A DNA stretch of 64,000 bases from Rosenbergiella epipactidis. GTDB taxonomy: Bacteria > Pseudomonadota > Gammaproteobacteria > Enterobacterales > Enterobacteriaceae. Positions 49,125 to 60,173 of this stretch are shown one piece after another. The notes beneath the pieces were generated by a model. The model was not told where the DNA came from and searched no databases. It saw only the letters and a program-made list of their open reading frames with translations. The DNA is taken from contig NZ_JABBFQ010000009.1 of NCBI RefSeq assembly GCF_018494055.1, positions 62,001 through 126,000 of the forward strand, read 5' to 3'. The first letter of the stretch is position 1. Each line of letters opens with the position of its first letter. A program made the translations under genes and the position numbers.

Positions 49125-49418
49125 ATGCACCCCTTAATTAACGTAATTGCTTACATTACCGCAAAGCCTGGGCATGAAACCACGGTAGAGCGTGCGCTCA
49201 AGGCTGCAGAGCAAGCGGTACAGGGTGAAGCAGGTTGTCAATCCTATGTGTTGACTCAGGATATTCAGCAACCCCGTCGTTATGTCATGCTGGAGTGTTG
49301 GAGCAGTCAGGAAGCGCTGGATACACACAGTCAACAACCCCCATTCAAAAAGCTTCTTGCTGAAATCGATGGATTAGCAGAACTGGAAGTTGTGGTAACG
49401 AAAACGCTTGCAGAGTGA
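49125..49418 (+). CDS. Antibiotic biosynthesis monooxygenase (ABM) domain protein
   Basis: This roughly 97-residue protein has the ferredoxin-like ABM/YgiN fold pattern: a short beta strand (NVIAYITAKPGHE), a helix (VERALKAAEQAVQGEAGCQSY), QQPRRYVMLECWSSQEALDTHSQQPPFKKL, typical of small quinol monooxygenases and their dimeric relatives. The substrate cannot be inferred. GAGGAG precedes two adjacent ATGs; the second (49125) is better spaced, the first is at 49122. It lies between bioH and tex, where E. coli has other genes. Confidence 0.85.
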   Translation: MHPLINVIAYITAKPGHETTVERALKAAEQAVQGEAGCQSYVLTQDIQQPRRYVMLECWSSQEALDTHSQQPPFKKLLAEIDGLAELEVVVTKTLAE

Positions 49419-49427
49419 TAACCGTTT

Positions 49428-49451
49428 CAATCCTGCCCGAGGGCAGGATTG
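49428..49451. terminator. Bidirectional hairpin between ABM gene and tex
   Basis: An 11-bp perfect stem CAATCCTGCCC/GGGCAGGATTG with a 2-base spacer sits between the convergent stops. T-tracts are weak, so it may act mainly as an mRNA 3' end stabiliser. Confidence 0.7.
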
Positions 49452-49459
49452 ATAGCGAA

Positions 49460-51769
49460 CTACTTTTTCTTGAATGCCGCCGCGAGCGCATCGCCCATCG
49501 CACTATTGCCTTGCGTCGAGGCTTGGCGTGACGGCTGGCGAGCTGGCTTGGGGCTAGCCTTTTCAGGGGCTGCGCTACGGCGCGATTGCGTCTCGCCGGG
49601 CTGTTCATCTAGACGCATAGTTAACGCGATACGTTTTCTGCCAAGGTCGACTTCGAGCACCTTCACTTTGACAATTTCACCCGTCTTGATCACTTCATGA
49701 GGATCGCTGACGAAACGGTTGGCTAATGAAGAAATATGGACTAAGCCATCTTGATGAACACCAATATCAACAAAGGCGCCGAAATTGGTCACATTAGTGA
49801 CGGTACCTTCCAGAATTAAGCCCGGAGTCAGATCATCCATCGTTTCGATGCCTTCGGCGAAGGTAGCCGTCTTGAACTCAGGGCGGGGATCGCGGCCTGG
49901 CTTCTCAAGCTCTTTAAGAATATCAGTAACAGTCGGCAGCCCAAATCGCTCATCAGTGAACTGAGAAGCAGACAGTGCACGAATGGCCGTGCTGTTGCCC
50001 ATTAACGAAGCGAGCTGCTCATGAGTCTGTGCGATGATCCGTTCAACCACCGGATAAGCTTCAGGGTGCACCGTTGATGCATCGAGCGGGTTATCTCCTT
50101 GGTTGATACGTAAAAACCCAGCACACTGCTCAAAAGCTTTGGGACCAAGTCGAGTCACTTTAAGCAGCTGTTGACGGTTCATAAAGCGACCATTATCGTC
50201 GCGCCATTGCACAATATTCTGTGCAATCATTCGGCTTAATCCCGCAACACGGGTCAATAGCGGTACGGAGGCGGTATTCAAATCAACGCCTACGGCGTTC
50301 ACACAGTCTTCGACCACCGTATCGAGTTTCTTGGCGAGTTGCGTCTGGCTCACATCATGTTGATATTGGCCCACCCCGATTGATTTAGGATCGATTTTCA
50401 CTAATTCCGCCAGAGGATCCTGCAGCCTCCGGGCGATCGAGACAGCACCTCGTAAGGAGACATCGAGATTTGGAAACTCTAAGGCTGCAAGTTCAGAAGC
50501 GGAATAGACGGACGCGCCAGCTTCGCTAACAATCACCTTTTCAGCCGTCACGCCAGGATACTGTTTTTTGAGCTCAACAAAAAAGCGCTCAGTTTCCCGT
50601 GAAGCCGTACCGTTACCAATCGCCACCAACTCAACGTTATGTCGCTGGCAAAGCGTCGCGACGGCCGTGGCGGCTTTAGCCGCTTGACCGGTATGAGGAT
50701 AAACTGTATCGGTGGCGACTAACTTACCGGTGGCGTCTACGACCGCCACTTTTACGCCGGTACGTAATCCTGGGTCAAGCCCCATCGTGGCTCGCATACC
50801 GGCGGGGGCTGCCATCAATAGTGCATTAAGATTACGCGCGAACACATCGATGGCTTCAAGTTCCGCTTGTTCACGTAGCGAGCCCATCAGTTCCGTTTCT
50901 AAGTGCAGCAGGACTTTAATTTTCCACGTCCAACTAATCACCGACTTACGCCAACTATCGCTCGGTGCATTGGCGACACGCACGTCAAGGTGTTCGCTAA
51001 TTAACGTTTCACCGAAGCTCTCTTTGGGCGTCTCTTCACTGTGAGGGTCTGGGTTGAGAGACAGTTGTAAGATCCCTTCGTTGCGACCGCGTAGCATGGC
51101 GAGTGCTCGGTGGGAAGGCGTTGTTGCCAAGAGTTCGTGATGATCGAAATAATCGCGGAACTTCGCGCCTTCAGCCTCTTTTCCTGAGGCCACTTTCGAA
51201 ACAAGATGTGCATTTTTCCACAGATACTGCCGGACTTTTGCTAGCAGTGAGGCATCTTCTGCAAATCTTTCCATCAGAATATAGCGAGCGCCATCTAAAG
51301 CGCCGCGTGTATCAGCGATACCCTTATCAGCATTAATGAACTCTGCAGCGGTCGCTTCCGGATCGAGCTGAGGAGAGGTCCATAATTTATCTGCTAACGG
51401 CTCAAGACCCGCCTCAATCGCGATCTGTCCACGCGTACGGCGCTTAGGCTTATAAGGTAGATAAAGATCTTCGAGTTCAGTCTTACTCAAAACGGTGTCA
51501 ATGGACTGAGCCAGCTCGTCGGTTAATTTACCTTGCTCTGAAATGGAGTTAAGGATGGTTTGCCGACGCTCATCAAGTTCTCGCAGGTAGGTTAAACGAG
51601 TTTCTAATTGACGCAGTTGGGTATCGTCCAAGCCACCAGTGACTTCCTTACGGTAGCGGGCGATAAAAGGGACTGTGTTACCTTCGTCATAGAGTTGTAT
51701 CGTGGCATCAACTTGTTCGATGCGGACGTGCAATTCGTTGGCAATGATCTGACTTAGCGGCTTTTTCAT
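49460..51769 (-). CDS. tex: Tex family transcription accessory RNA-binding protein (YhgF)
   Basis: The 769-residue protein is a full-length Tex: an N-terminal helical domain ([19 protein letters not shown]), a YqgF-like RNase H fold ([17 protein letters not shown]), two helix-hairpin-helix domains ([20 protein letters not shown]), and a C-terminal S1 RNA-binding domain ([21 protein letters not shown]), then a basic low-complexity tail ending AAAFKKK. Bacterial Tex affects transcription and translation and in some pathogens toxin expression; the mechanism is not settled. It lies upstream of the tex/ABM hairpin and downstream of greB on the same strand. Confidence 0.94.
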   Translation of the reverse strand: MKKPLSQIIANELHVRIEQVDATIQLYDEGNTVPFIARYRKEVTGGLDDTQLRQLETRLTYLRELDERRQTILNSISEQGKLTDELAQSIDTVLSKTELEDLYLPYKPKRRTRGQIAIEAGLEPLADKLWTSPQLDPEATAAEFINADKGIADTRGALDGARYILMERFAEDASLLAKVRQYLWKNAHLVSKVASGKEAEGAKFRDYFDHHELLATTPSHRALAMLRGRNEGILQLSLNPDPHSEETPKESFGETLISEHLDVRVANAPSDSWRKSVISWTWKIKVLLHLETELMGSLREQAELEAIDVFARNLNALLMAAPAGMRATMGLDPGLRTGVKVAVVDATGKLVATDTVYPHTGQAAKAATAVATLCQRHNVELVAIGNGTASRETERFFVELKKQYPGVTAEKVIVSEAGASVYSASELAALEFPNLDVSLRGAVSIARRLQDPLAELVKIDPKSIGVGQYQHDVSQTQLAKKLDTVVEDCVNAVGVDLNTASVPLLTRVAGLSRMIAQNIVQWRDDNGRFMNRQQLLKVTRLGPKAFEQCAGFLRINQGDNPLDASTVHPEAYPVVERIIAQTHEQLASLMGNSTAIRALSASQFTDERFGLPTVTDILKELEKPGRDPRPEFKTATFAEGIETMDDLTPGLILEGTVTNVTNFGAFVDIGVHQDGLVHISSLANRFVSDPHEVIKTGEIVKVKVLEVDLGRKRIALTMRLDEQPGETQSRRSAAPEKASPKPARQPSRQASTQGNSAMGDALAAAFKKK

Positions 51770-51850
51770 TGTGACTCGTAGCTTATAGGAGGTAAATTTT
51801 CTGACAGTTATACGGCGATGCTCTGTGAATTTCCAGTCTGGACGCTCAGA

Positions 51851-52342
51851 TTAAGGATTTTCCTGAGGCACAGGGCTATAAGTGATATGATTGACGTACC
51901 ATACGGCGGGGCCTGACGGTGTCTGAACGGTAGCACTGTCGCCGACCTCTTTTTTCAGTAAGGCTCTAGCCATTGGCGAGTCGATCGAGATATAGTCATT
52001 ACGACCAAAAATTTCGTCATATCCTACAATGCGAAAGGCGAGAATTTCCCCGGCATCATTTTCAATTTCCACTTGTGCACCGAAGAACACCTTCCCCTCT
52101 TGTTGTGGGGAGTAGTCAACAATACGGAGTGATTCGAGACTCTTACGGAGATAGCGGACTCGACGATCAATCTCTCTTAAACGCTTTTTATTATATTGGT
52201 AGTCAGCATTCTCACTGCGATCGCCCAAGCTTGCGGCCCAAGTGACTTTTTTTGTGACTTCCGGACGCTCTTCTCGCCACAGTTGGTCGAGTTCTTGTTT
52301 TAACTTATTGTAGCCTTCACGAGTGATAAGTTGGGTTTTCAC
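51851..52342 (-). CDS. greB: Transcription elongation factor GreB
   Basis: GreB enters the RNA polymerase secondary channel and stimulates cleavage of backtracked RNA. The 163-residue protein has the N-terminal coiled coil with the acidic tip (LGDRSENADYQYNKKRLREID) and the C-terminal FKBP-like domain (RNDYISIDSPMARALLKKEVGD). The GTG at 52342 is chosen: AGAGGA lies 7 bases upstream and the protein then begins VKTQLITREGY, matching E. coli MKTPLVTREGY. It is divergent from ompR. Confidence 0.95.
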   Translation of the reverse strand: MKTQLITREGYNKLKQELDQLWREERPEVTKKVTWAASLGDRSENADYQYNKKRLREIDRRVRYLRKSLESLRIVDYSPQQEGKVFFGAQVEIENDAGEILAFRIVGYDEIFGRNDYISIDSPMARALLKKEVGDSATVQTPSGPAVWYVNHITYSPVPQENP

Positions 52343-52503
52343 ACTATTGTCCTCTATCACCTATAGTTAGATCTTTACTTAACGTACTGTTAAATATGCT
52401 TTGTAACAATTTCAGTAAGAATATAAACCAATAAAATTTGTCACTGTAAGCATTATTTTTAAAAATAGCATAGCTGGCGATAATGCCTTTGGGAGTCATT
52501 AGA

Positions 52504-53223
52504 ATGCAGGAAAATTACAAAGTTTTAGTTGTCGATGACGACATGCGTTTACGGGCATTGCTTGAAAGGTACCTCACCGAGCAAGGATTCCAAGTGCGTA
52601 GCGTAGCGAATGCTGAACAAATGGACCGTTTGTTAACCCGTGAATCTTTCCACCTGATGGTACTAGACTTGATGTTACCGGGTGAGGATGGGCTATCCAT
52701 CTGCCGCCGCTTGCGTAGCCAGAGTAATCCAATGCCGATTATTATGGTTACGGCGAAGGGTGAAGAGGTCGATAGGATTGTTGGGTTAGAAATCGGTGCC
52801 GACGATTATATTCCTAAGCCGTTTAATCCACGCGAATTATTGGCTCGTATCCGTGCTGTTTTACGCCGTCAAGCGAATGAACTACCTGGTGCGCCTTCTC
52901 AGGAAGAGGCGGTTATTACTTTCGGTAAGTTTAAACTTAACTTAGGCACGCGCGAGATGTTCCGTGAAGACGAGCCTATGCCATTGACCAGTGGGGAATT
53001 TGCGGTGCTTAAGGCACTGGTGAGCCACCCCCGCGAGCCGCTTTCTCGAGATAAGCTCATGAATTTAGCGCGTGGTCGTGAGTACAGTGCAATGGAACGT
53101 TCTATCGATGTGCAGATTTCACGACTGAGAAGAATGGTTGAAGAAGATCCTGCTCATCCCCGTTATATTCAAACGGTTTGGGGTCTTGGCTACGTCTTTG
53201 TTCCCGATGGCAGTAAAGCATGA
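52504..53223 (+). CDS. ompR: Osmolarity response regulator OmpR
   Basis: OmpR controls porin and other envelope genes in response to osmolarity and pH. The 239-residue protein has the receiver domain with the acidic pocket VVDDDMR, phosphoacceptor Asp55 in [11 protein letters not shown], the Lys of YIPKPF, and a winged-helix DNA-binding domain ([23 protein letters not shown] in two blocks). The ATG at 52504 has GGGAG upstream and gives exactly the E. coli length. Its stop overlaps the envZ start by 4 bases. Confidence 0.97.
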   Translation: MQENYKVLVVDDDMRLRALLERYLTEQGFQVRSVANAEQMDRLLTRESFHLMVLDLMLPGEDGLSICRRLRSQSNPMPIIMVTAKGEEVDRIVGLEIGADDYIPKPFNPRELLARIRAVLRRQANELPGAPSQEEAVITFGKFKLNLGTREMFREDEPMPLTSGEFAVLKALVSHPREPLSRDKLMNLARGREYSAMERSIDVQISRLRRMVEEDPAHPRYIQTVWGLGYVFVPDGSKA

Positions 53224-54572
53224 AGAAATTTCGCTTCTCTCCGCGCAGCTCTTTTGCGCGGATGTTGCTCCTCATCGTTTCACTTCTCTTTGTCAGTTTG
53301 GTGACGACCTATCTAGTCGTCCTTAACTTCGCCATTTTACCGAGCTTGCAGCAGTTTAATAAGGTTCTCGCCTATGAAGTGAGAATGCTCATGACGGATA
53401 AGCTACAGCTTGAAGACGGTACGCAACTCGAAGTTCCCCCGGCTTTCAGACGGGAAATCTATCGCGAGCTAGGTATTTCACTCTATACCAACTCTGCCGC
53501 GGAAGAGAGCGGGCTACGTTGGGCGCAGCATTATAAATTCTTAAGCGAACAGATGGCACACCAACTGGGTGGTCCGACAGATGTTCGTGTTGAAGTGAAT
53601 AAGAAAACCCCGGTGGTGTGGTTAAAAACCTGGTTATCCCCGAATATCTGGGTCAGGGTACCCTTGACCGAAATCCATCAAGGCGATTTCTCTCCATTAT
53701 TCCGCTATACCTTGATGATCATGTTATTGGCTATCGTCGGGGCGTGGTTATTTATTCGTATGCAAAATCGACCATTGGTTGCGCTTGAGCATGCCGCACT
53801 GCAGGTCGGTAGAGGTCAAATCCCACCGCCGCTGAGAGAGTATGGCGCATCGGAAGTCCGCTCGGTAACACGTGCTTTTAACCAAATGGCCTCGGGTGTA
53901 AAGCAGCTAGCCGACGACCGAACCTTGTTGATGGCCGGTGTTAGCCACGACCTGCGTACCCCCTTAACACGCATTCGCTTAGCGACAGAGATGATAGGTG
54001 CTGATGAACAATACCTTGCCGATTCTATTAATAAAGATATTGAAGAGTGTAATGCCATTATCGAGCAGTTCATTGACTATCTGCGTACAGGGCAAGAGAT
54101 TCAGAAGGAACGCGTTGATCTGAACACAGTCTTAGGCGAAGTCGTGGCCGCGGAAAGTGGATATGAACGCGAAATCGATAATCACGTGATGAGTAACGAA
54201 CTATTACTTGATATTAACCCTCTGGGCATTAAACGGGCCGTAGCGAATATGGTGGTAAATGCTGCGCGTTATGGGAATGGCTGGATCCGGGTAAGCAGTG
54301 GGCGCGAACTAGACCGTGCTTGGTTCCAAGTCGAAGATGACGGCCCAGGGATTGATAAAGAGCAAATCGCCCATCTTCTTCAGCCCTTTGTGAGGGGGGA
54401 TAGTGCGAGAACCACTAGTGGTACGGGATTAGGACTCGCGATAGTGCAGAGAATTATCGATGCACATCAGGGGGAGCTAAATTTCGATACCAGTGAAAAG
54501 GGTGGTCTTAAGATTAGAGCATGGCTACCTTTGCCATCCAGTAAACAGCCTGCTGTATCTGAAAACGTCTAA
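53220..54572 (+). CDS. envZ: Osmosensor histidine kinase EnvZ
   Basis: EnvZ phosphorylates and dephosphorylates OmpR. The 450-residue protein has two membrane segments (residues ~16-36 and ~158-178) flanking a periplasmic domain, a HAMP linker, the dimerisation helix with the phosphorylated His in [15 protein letters not shown], and the ATPase domain with N box ([13 protein letters not shown]), G1 (VEDDGPGID) and G2 ([10 protein letters not shown]). It is translationally coupled to ompR. Confidence 0.97.
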   Translation: MKKFRFSPRSSFARMLLLIVSLLFVSLVTTYLVVLNFAILPSLQQFNKVLAYEVRMLMTDKLQLEDGTQLEVPPAFRREIYRELGISLYTNSAAEESGLRWAQHYKFLSEQMAHQLGGPTDVRVEVNKKTPVVWLKTWLSPNIWVRVPLTEIHQGDFSPLFRYTLMIMLLAIVGAWLFIRMQNRPLVALEHAALQVGRGQIPPPLREYGASEVRSVTRAFNQMASGVKQLADDRTLLMAGVSHDLRTPLTRIRLATEMIGADEQYLADSINKDIEECNAIIEQFIDYLRTGQEIQKERVDLNTVLGEVVAAESGYEREIDNHVMSNELLLDINPLGIKRAVANMVVNAARYGNGWIRVSSGRELDRAWFQVEDDGPGIDKEQIAHLLQPFVRGDSARTTSGTGLGLAIVQRIIDAHQGELNFDTSEKGGLKIRAWLPLPSSKQPAVSENV

Positions 54573-54577
54573 CTCAA

Positions 54578-54607
54578 CACTCACTCCCGTTAAAACGGGA
54601 GTGAGTG
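54578..54607. terminator. Bidirectional hairpin between envZ and pckA
   Basis: A perfect 14-bp stem CACTCACTCCCGTT/AACGGGAGTGAGTG with a minimal loop lies between the convergent stops, 5 bases from each. There is no long T-tract on either side. Confidence 0.75.
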
Positions 54608-54612
54608 AAAGA

Positions 54613-56235
54613 TTATGCGTGAAGTTGCGGCCCCGCGCTGACCAACGCTTTACCGGCTTCGGTATCCGTATAAGGCGCGAAGTGGTCGATAAATTGCTTC
54701 GCCAACGCTTCTGCCTTCGATTCCCACTCCAGAGCATTATTCCAACTCGATCGGGGATCAAGAATTGAAGGATCAATGCCTTGAATATGTTTGGGAAACT
54801 GTAAGTTAAAGAGCGGCAGGGTATGGCATTCAGCATGATCTAATTCGTCATGTAAAATGGCATTAATTAATCGACGAGTATCTTTTAACGATAGACGTTT
54901 CCCTTGTCCGTTCCATCCGGTATTGACTAAGTATGCCTTCGCCCCACTTGCCTGCATCCGTTTGACTAATACTTCTGCATAGCGCGTAGGGTGTAGCGTT
55001 AAAAATACCGCGCCAAAACAGGCAGAGAACGTTGGTGTGGGGTGTTTTACACCGCGCTCTGTGCCCGCTAATTTTGCTGTAAAGCCTGATAGGAAATGAT
55101 ACTGCGTCTGCTCTGGGGTCAATCTTGATACCGGTGGGAAAATACCAAAGGCATCAGCCGTTAAAAAGATGACTTTTTTTGCATGGCCAGCTTTCGAGAT
55201 GGGGCGAACGATATTATCGATATGATTTATCGGATAAGAAACTCGGGTATTCTCGGTCTTACTGTCATCGTTGAAATCAACACTCCCATCTTGATTAACT
55301 ACGACATTTTCAAGTAAAGCGTTGCGACGAATTGCTTTATAGATTTCAGGTTCAGCAGCTTGCGAAAGATTGATTGTCTTGGCGTAGCACCCTCCCTCGA
55401 AGTTGAACACTCCATCATCGTCCCACCCGTGTTCATCATCACCAATTAACTGGCGTAGCGGATCCGTAGAGAGTGTCGTTTTCCCCGTACCGGAGAGACC
55501 GAAGAATACCGCCACATCCCCCTCTTTACCGACATTGGCAGAGCAGTGCATGGACGCAATATTCTGCAGCGGTAACAGGTAGTTCATGACCGAAAACATA
55601 CCTTTCTTCATCTCGCCGCCGTACCAAGTTCCGCCGATAAGTTGCATACGCTCGGTGAGGTTGAAGGCCACAAAGTTTTCCGAGTTAAGCCCCTGCTCAC
55701 GCCACGATGGGTTATGGCACTTTGAACCATTCAAAACGACGAAGTTTGGCTCGAAGACCGCTAATTCTTCTGGGCTTGGGATAATAAACATATTGGTGAC
55801 GAAATGGGCCTGCCAAGCGACTTCGGTCACGAATCTCACACTCAAGCGTGTTTCAGGGTTAGCCCCGCAAAAGGCATCCACAACAAATAATCGCTTTCCT
55901 GAAAGCTGTTCACATAACAGCCCCTTCAAGTGATCCCATATTTGGGGTGAGAGCGGTTGGTTAGCGTTTTTAGCAGCACTGGTGTCGTTCCACCATACGG
56001 TTTTCTCGGTGGTAGCATCACGGACGATATATTTATCTTTCGGGGACCGGCCTGTAAAAATTCCTGTATCGACCGCGACAGCACCAGATTGGGTGACTAT
56101 ACCTTTCTCAAAACCTTCAAGATCGGGTGATGTTTCTTCTTTAAAAAGTTGTTCATATGAGGGGTTATGGACAATCTCGATAGAACCAGTGATCCCAATA
56201 GCACTCAGATCGGGAAGCGGGGGTGTGGCTGACAT
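54613..56235 (-). CDS. pckA: Phosphoenolpyruvate carboxykinase (ATP)
   Basis: PckA converts oxaloacetate to phosphoenolpyruvate, the first committed step of gluconeogenesis. The 540-residue protein equals E. coli in length and has the kinase-1a motif [13 protein letters not shown], the metal-binding [22 protein letters not shown] region (two adjacent blocks), and the conserved [24 protein letters not shown] substrate segment. The ATG at 56235 follows GGAG; a TTG three codons earlier is in frame but weaker. Confidence 0.97.
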   Translation of the reverse strand: MSATPPLPDLSAIGITGSIEIVHNPSYEQLFKEETSPDLEGFEKGIVTQSGAVAVDTGIFTGRSPKDKYIVRDATTEKTVWWNDTSAAKNANQPLSPQIWDHLKGLLCEQLSGKRLFVVDAFCGANPETRLSVRFVTEVAWQAHFVTNMFIIPSPEELAVFEPNFVVLNGSKCHNPSWREQGLNSENFVAFNLTERMQLIGGTWYGGEMKKGMFSVMNYLLPLQNIASMHCSANVGKEGDVAVFFGLSGTGKTTLSTDPLRQLIGDDEHGWDDDGVFNFEGGCYAKTINLSQAAEPEIYKAIRRNALLENVVVNQDGSVDFNDDSKTENTRVSYPINHIDNIVRPISKAGHAKKVIFLTADAFGIFPPVSRLTPEQTQYHFLSGFTAKLAGTERGVKHPTPTFSACFGAVFLTLHPTRYAEVLVKRMQASGAKAYLVNTGWNGQGKRLSLKDTRRLINAILHDELDHAECHTLPLFNLQFPKHIQGIDPSILDPRSSWNNALEWESKAEALAKQFIDHFAPYTDTEAGKALVSAGPQLHA

Positions 56236-56400
56236 GAGTCGCAACTCCTTCGATAAAAAAGTGGCTTAGCAAAAATACGTCAATGTCAGAAAAGTGTACC
56301 CTGAATCGTCGGGGGGAAAAGCAGGGAGGCAGTAAAGTGTGAGCGGCGTTAAATTACTACTGAAAAAAGGGAATTATTCAAAGGGAGCACAGAGAAGTAA

Positions 56401-56418
56401 GCGGGGTTATCACCCCGC
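56401..56418 (-). terminator. Hairpin after hslO
   Basis: A 7-bp GC-rich stem GCGGGGT/ACCCCGC with a 4-base loop lies 11 bases after the hslO stop on the minus strand, followed by a mildly T-rich stretch. Confidence 0.65.
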
Positions 56419-56429
56419 TCACTGCCTCA

Positions 56430-57296
56430 TTAATGGATTGAGGAGTTACTTAACGGCACGTCGTTACGGATATTGGCAACATCTACTGCATCATAGAGAT
56501 AGTGGCTGCCGCAATAATCGCAATGCATATCGATTTTTCCATCTTCGGCTAAAATGGCGTCGATTTCTTCTACCGAAACGGTCTTTAGAACTTCGCCGCA
56601 GCGTTGTCGAGAACAGCTGCATTTAAATTGCACCGGCTGAGGATCGTAGACGGTTACCTCTTCTTGGTGGAACAGACGCCATAAAACATCGTTGGCCGGT
56701 AAACCAATAAGCTCTTCTTCCGTTACCGTTGTGGCAAGCGTCGCTAAGTGGGTGAGGGCTTCACTGTCTTTATCTTCGCTGGGTAACACTTGCAGTAAGA
56801 TGCCTGCTGCACCTTGGGTATTATTTCTGATGATTAACCGTGTTGGAAGCTGTTCTGAACGTAGGAAATACTCTTCAATACACTCTGCAAACGTCGGTTT
56901 TTCTAGCGCGACAATACCTTGATAACGCTCACCTTTGGCTGGAGTAATAGTAATCACCAGGTAACCTTGACCTAGCATTTGCGCGAGGGTAGCGTCATCG
57001 TCTATCTCGCCACGAACCCGTGCAACGCCGCGTAACTCTTGTTTATCGTTACCGTTGATCACTGCCATAGCTAAGGGGCCTTCACCTTGTAATTGCACGG
57101 TGATATCGCCCTCAAATTTTAACGTAGCCGTCATTAAACTCGTGGTCACCAACATTTCTGCCATCAGTTTCTTAACCGCAGCAGGGTAGTCATGGCCTTC
57201 GAGGATAGCGTGTAGCGTATGGCTGACATTAACCAATTCTCCACGAACGGCGGCATCAGCAAATAAGTAACGGTGAAGTTGATCTTGGACGGACAT
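56430..57296 (-). CDS. hslO: Redox-regulated holdase chaperone Hsp33
   Basis: Hsp33 becomes an active chaperone when oxidised. The 288-residue protein has the N-terminal substrate-binding domain and, near the C-terminus, the zinc redox switch: CxC in [10 protein letters not shown] and CxxC in [10 protein letters not shown], all four Cys present. It lies 21 bases downstream of hslR on the same strand, so hslRO is an operon as in E. coli. Confidence 0.97.
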   Translation of the reverse strand: MSVQDQLHRYLFADAAVRGELVNVSHTLHAILEGHDYPAAVKKLMAEMLVTTSLMTATLKFEGDITVQLQGEGPLAMAVINGNDKQELRGVARVRGEIDDDATLAQMLGQGYLVITITPAKGERYQGIVALEKPTFAECIEEYFLRSEQLPTRLIIRNNTQGAAGILLQVLPSEDKDSEALTHLATLATTVTEEELIGLPANDVLWRLFHQEEVTVYDPQPVQFKCSCSRQRCGEVLKTVSVEEIDAILAEDGKIDMHCDYCGSHYLYDAVDVANIRNDVPLSNSSIH

Positions 57297-57317
57297 TATT
57301 TTCTCTTTAGGGCGTAG

Positions 57318-57728
57318 TTATTCGCCCGTTATCTTAAATTTAATTAAATCACGGCGCTCTTTTTTATCGGGGCGACGGTCGGGATGTGGCATCGTTAATG
57401 CGTTCATCTTGCGTGCCTGTGCGATCGATTCGCGCTTAGCGATACTCTCTGCAGTTTCCTGATAGAGTTGCTGAGCTTCGGGTGCGCTACGGCGATGTTC
57501 ACTAAGAGAGACGACGATGACGGTACGCAGATCATTACCTTGTCTGACTTGTACCTGAGCGCCAGGTTCCACCCATTTACTGGGTTTACTCCGTTGGCCA
57601 TTATACTGAACCTTCCCACCCTCGATCATCTGTCTGGCAACGGCCCGCGTCTTATAAAAACGCGCAGCCCAAAGCCATTTATCGAGCCTAACTTTATCGG
57701 GAGCAGAATGTGTCTGGGTCATTTGCAT
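57318..57728 (-). CDS. hslR: Ribosome-associated heat shock protein Hsp15
   Basis: Hsp15 rescues 50S subunits that carry a stranded peptidyl-tRNA after translation failure. The 136-residue protein has an S4-type RNA-binding domain (VRLDKWLWAARFYKTRAVARQMI in two blocks, GGKVQYNGQRSKPSKWVEPG) and the basic tail MPHPDRRPDKKERRDLIKFK. AGGAGG sits 5 bases before the ATG at 57728. E. coli has yrfG between igaA and hslR; it is missing here. Confidence 0.96.
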   Translation of the reverse strand: MQMTQTHSAPDKVRLDKWLWAARFYKTRAVARQMIEGGKVQYNGQRSKPSKWVEPGAQVQVRQGNDLRTVIVVSLSEHRRSAPEAQQLYQETAESIAKRESIAQARKMNALTMPHPDRRPDKKERRDLIKFKITGE

Positions 57729-57785
57729 GTGTGCCTCCTAGAGACAAACTAGCATAAGCTTAGCAGTAAGACTTAACCTTAACCA

Positions 57786-59906
57786 TCATTCTTTAAAGTG
57801 ACGTAAGAGAAGCGGCGAGGCATTTGCTATCGAGGCATTGTAGTCTTCTTGAATGCGTGCATTACGTGAGAAATGCGCGCGCAGGCGATGAATCCCCAAG
57901 ACGGTATTGACTACCACCAAGATAACTAAGCAGGCCAAGAACAGGGTTGTGACGACATAACGCCATAAAGCATGGGTGTTGGGTTCTTGGTGGACGACAA
58001 CGTGAATCGTCCCTTGGTTATCGTGTTGTAGGGACGTGATGATGCCGGATAAAGCAAAAGGTGTATTTAACAATTGTCCGGAAATACGCTGTAACTCTCT
58101 CCATTGCGCCGCCGGCGCTAAATCGAAGAGTGAGGTATCTGGCTGTTCTTGATCGACCAAGAGCTGACCTTGGCCGTTAACAAAGAGGTAGCCATTCTTA
58201 GGTAGGTGACTAAGGGATTCGATTGTTTTACGTGTTTCGTTGCTCATAAACGTTGTCGTGGCTGCATCGACAAGATTCGTTAAGTTTTGAGCACTATTTG
58301 GCCGAAGCAAAACATTTAAGCCATCAAGTTTTCCGGATTTTGCTTGGTCAACGAGGAGAGGCCAGTCTTTCGCATTCTCAAGGTTCACCAAGGCACTTTT
58401 CAAGCGCAGGCAATCATCTTCGGCAGAGCAAAGCTGTGCAGTTTTTAAAACAATATCGGAGAAATTATTCAGTAAGATCATCCCCGACTTCTGTATCGCA
58501 GAAGCAAGCTGTGGGTTGATCCCTTTCAGATCGTTCTCGGGAGCAAGCTGCTGTGAAGTGGTCGCCAGCAATGCCTGCGTCTGCTCAATGATCGGTGAGG
58601 AAGGTAAGCTATTGGGTAACTGTTTATTCCAATAGATGGCAGAACAATCGAAAGGTAAGAAGTCATAGGTTTGATTACTCTGATAAGTCTGCGGGACTAC
58701 ACACCTTCCCGTCCCTTTGATATTGATAACATCACCCACGTGCAATTTATGCTGCGTAAGTTGTTTGACATCCGTGACGGTGACGCGCTGTTCACCTTGC
58801 AGCCGCGCTAAGGCGATATTGAATGAGACGCCAGTGGGTAACCAGCTGGTGGTCATAATCAGTATAAGCAGTGATCCCGCGGCTAACGTCAGATTATGAC
58901 GCCAATTTTGTAGGGGAAACTTTTTCACCTCTTGTGTGAGGGAGAGCAAAGGACCGTGTTGTACAACGCGGTTTTGACTATCAACTTCAATCACCGCCTC
59001 TTTACCAATATCTTGTTGGATATAGGGATACCAATGTTCTGGATAATGGAGATCAAGGATCCCTAAGGAGAGGCTCTGCTGTTTAGGATTGGCTTCGCCA
59101 AAAAGATCCCAAGGCTTAAGTAGGCCCCGCATTGTTCTAATTTCTTGTAAGTGGCTTCGCGGCGGGCGGCGATACATAATCCACAAACAGGGTAAAATAA
59201 TGAGTAAGCTGGCGAGTAAGATCCACGGCATGACTTTTAATGGCGTCAATAGGCTGCAAAAAATCAGCAATAATGCGCAGCAAAGTATCAGTGCTTCACT
59301 GATATTATTCGCGTGGGTTAAGGTATATTCCTCGTGAGTTTGACGGCGAACATTAAGAATGGCTACGCGTTCACGGGTCTCTTTACGAATCGAGGTATCT
59401 GTGACAGCAGAGAGGTTTGTTTGCGGGCCAGTATGTTCAAGGTCGTGCAATAATGGGTGACCGTTAAGGCTTACAATCAAGGGTAACTGATTGGTGTAGA
59501 CCAGTTCGATAGTATTATCAGCGGTGATAAAAGGTTGGCCATTGGGCGGTAAATGGACTTCGTACGCATCAAGATAGTAGCGGTTACGTTCTGGCACACC
59601 GGCTGACAGACTGTAATGTGTAATGGAGTGATTAAGCTTATAGACTGATTTGCCACGCAGCGTACAGGCGTTGCGAGGTAGGTTAACTTTGTCTAATAAG
59701 CGTTCAAGTAGTCCAATCGGTTTAGGTTGCCGCTGTTTTAGGTAGGCACGACAAAGTCTTATTTCTTCTTCAGTCAGCTGACGCTGGTCTAGGGTATTCA
59801 ATTCTTGGTGTTGGGCGCGGAGCTGTTTTTTGGGTAGCAGTATTTTCGTCCAAACAAAGAGTATGCAGAACAAAATTACCAGCAGTAAGAAAATAAAAAC
59901 ACTCAT
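57786..59906 (-). CDS. igaA: Rcs phosphorelay repressor IgaA (YrfF/MucM)
   Basis: IgaA is an inner-membrane protein that restrains the Rcs envelope-stress phosphorelay through RcsD; in Salmonella and E. coli it is essential unless Rcs is inactivated. The 706-residue protein has an N-terminal membrane segment (FIFLLLVILFCILFVW), two more near residues 205-245, one near 340-358 (LTLAAGSLLILIMTTSW), a large periplasmic domain with Cys residues (RCVVP, FDCSAI, LCSAEDDCLRL), and a last segment near 655-675. The topology and length fit the family. Confidence 0.94.
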   Translation of the reverse strand: MSVFIFLLLVILFCILFVWTKILLPKKQLRAQHQELNTLDQRQLTEEEIRLCRAYLKQRQPKPIGLLERLLDKVNLPRNACTLRGKSVYKLNHSITHYSLSAGVPERNRYYLDAYEVHLPPNGQPFITADNTIELVYTNQLPLIVSLNGHPLLHDLEHTGPQTNLSAVTDTSIRKETRERVAILNVRRQTHEEYTLTHANNISEALILCCALLLIFCSLLTPLKVMPWILLASLLIILPCLWIMYRRPPRSHLQEIRTMRGLLKPWDLFGEANPKQQSLSLGILDLHYPEHWYPYIQQDIGKEAVIEVDSQNRVVQHGPLLSLTQEVKKFPLQNWRHNLTLAAGSLLILIMTTSWLPTGVSFNIALARLQGEQRVTVTDVKQLTQHKLHVGDVINIKGTGRCVVPQTYQSNQTYDFLPFDCSAIYWNKQLPNSLPSSPIIEQTQALLATTSQQLAPENDLKGINPQLASAIQKSGMILLNNFSDIVLKTAQLCSAEDDCLRLKSALVNLENAKDWPLLVDQAKSGKLDGLNVLLRPNSAQNLTNLVDAATTTFMSNETRKTIESLSHLPKNGYLFVNGQGQLLVDQEQPDTSLFDLAPAAQWRELQRISGQLLNTPFALSGIITSLQHDNQGTIHVVVHQEPNTHALWRYVVTTLFLACLVILVVVNTVLGIHRLRAHFSRNARIQEDYNASIANASPLLLRHFKE

Positions 59907-60049
59907 GCGTTACCCAGAGCAAAGAAGTGATGGGCCTCATGGCCAGTAAAAGAGATCCAGTTCAATGATACCTATATCGGCGGAACAATAAATTAAATAA
60001 TTGGCATAATCCTGTGTCAATCTAGTCCCGCGCAGTCTAATAATAAATC

Positions 60050-60071
60050 AGGATAATCTTATTATTATCCT
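60050..60071. other. AT-rich hairpin in the igaA/nudE divergent region
   Basis: An 8-bp stem AGGATAAT/ATTATCCT with a 6-base loop lies in the 267-base gap between divergent igaA and nudE, about 100 bases before nudE. It could be an operator or part of a leader; nothing decides between these. The rest of the gap shows no gene. Confidence 0.4.
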
Positions 60072-60173
60072 CTTAAAAGCAATCAACCCCGTAAAGACCC
60101 GAAATTTGGGCTGGTTGCCTCTCGCTGGCTATGATTCAATAGCGGCATACTGATCATCATTACGAGGTAAACC

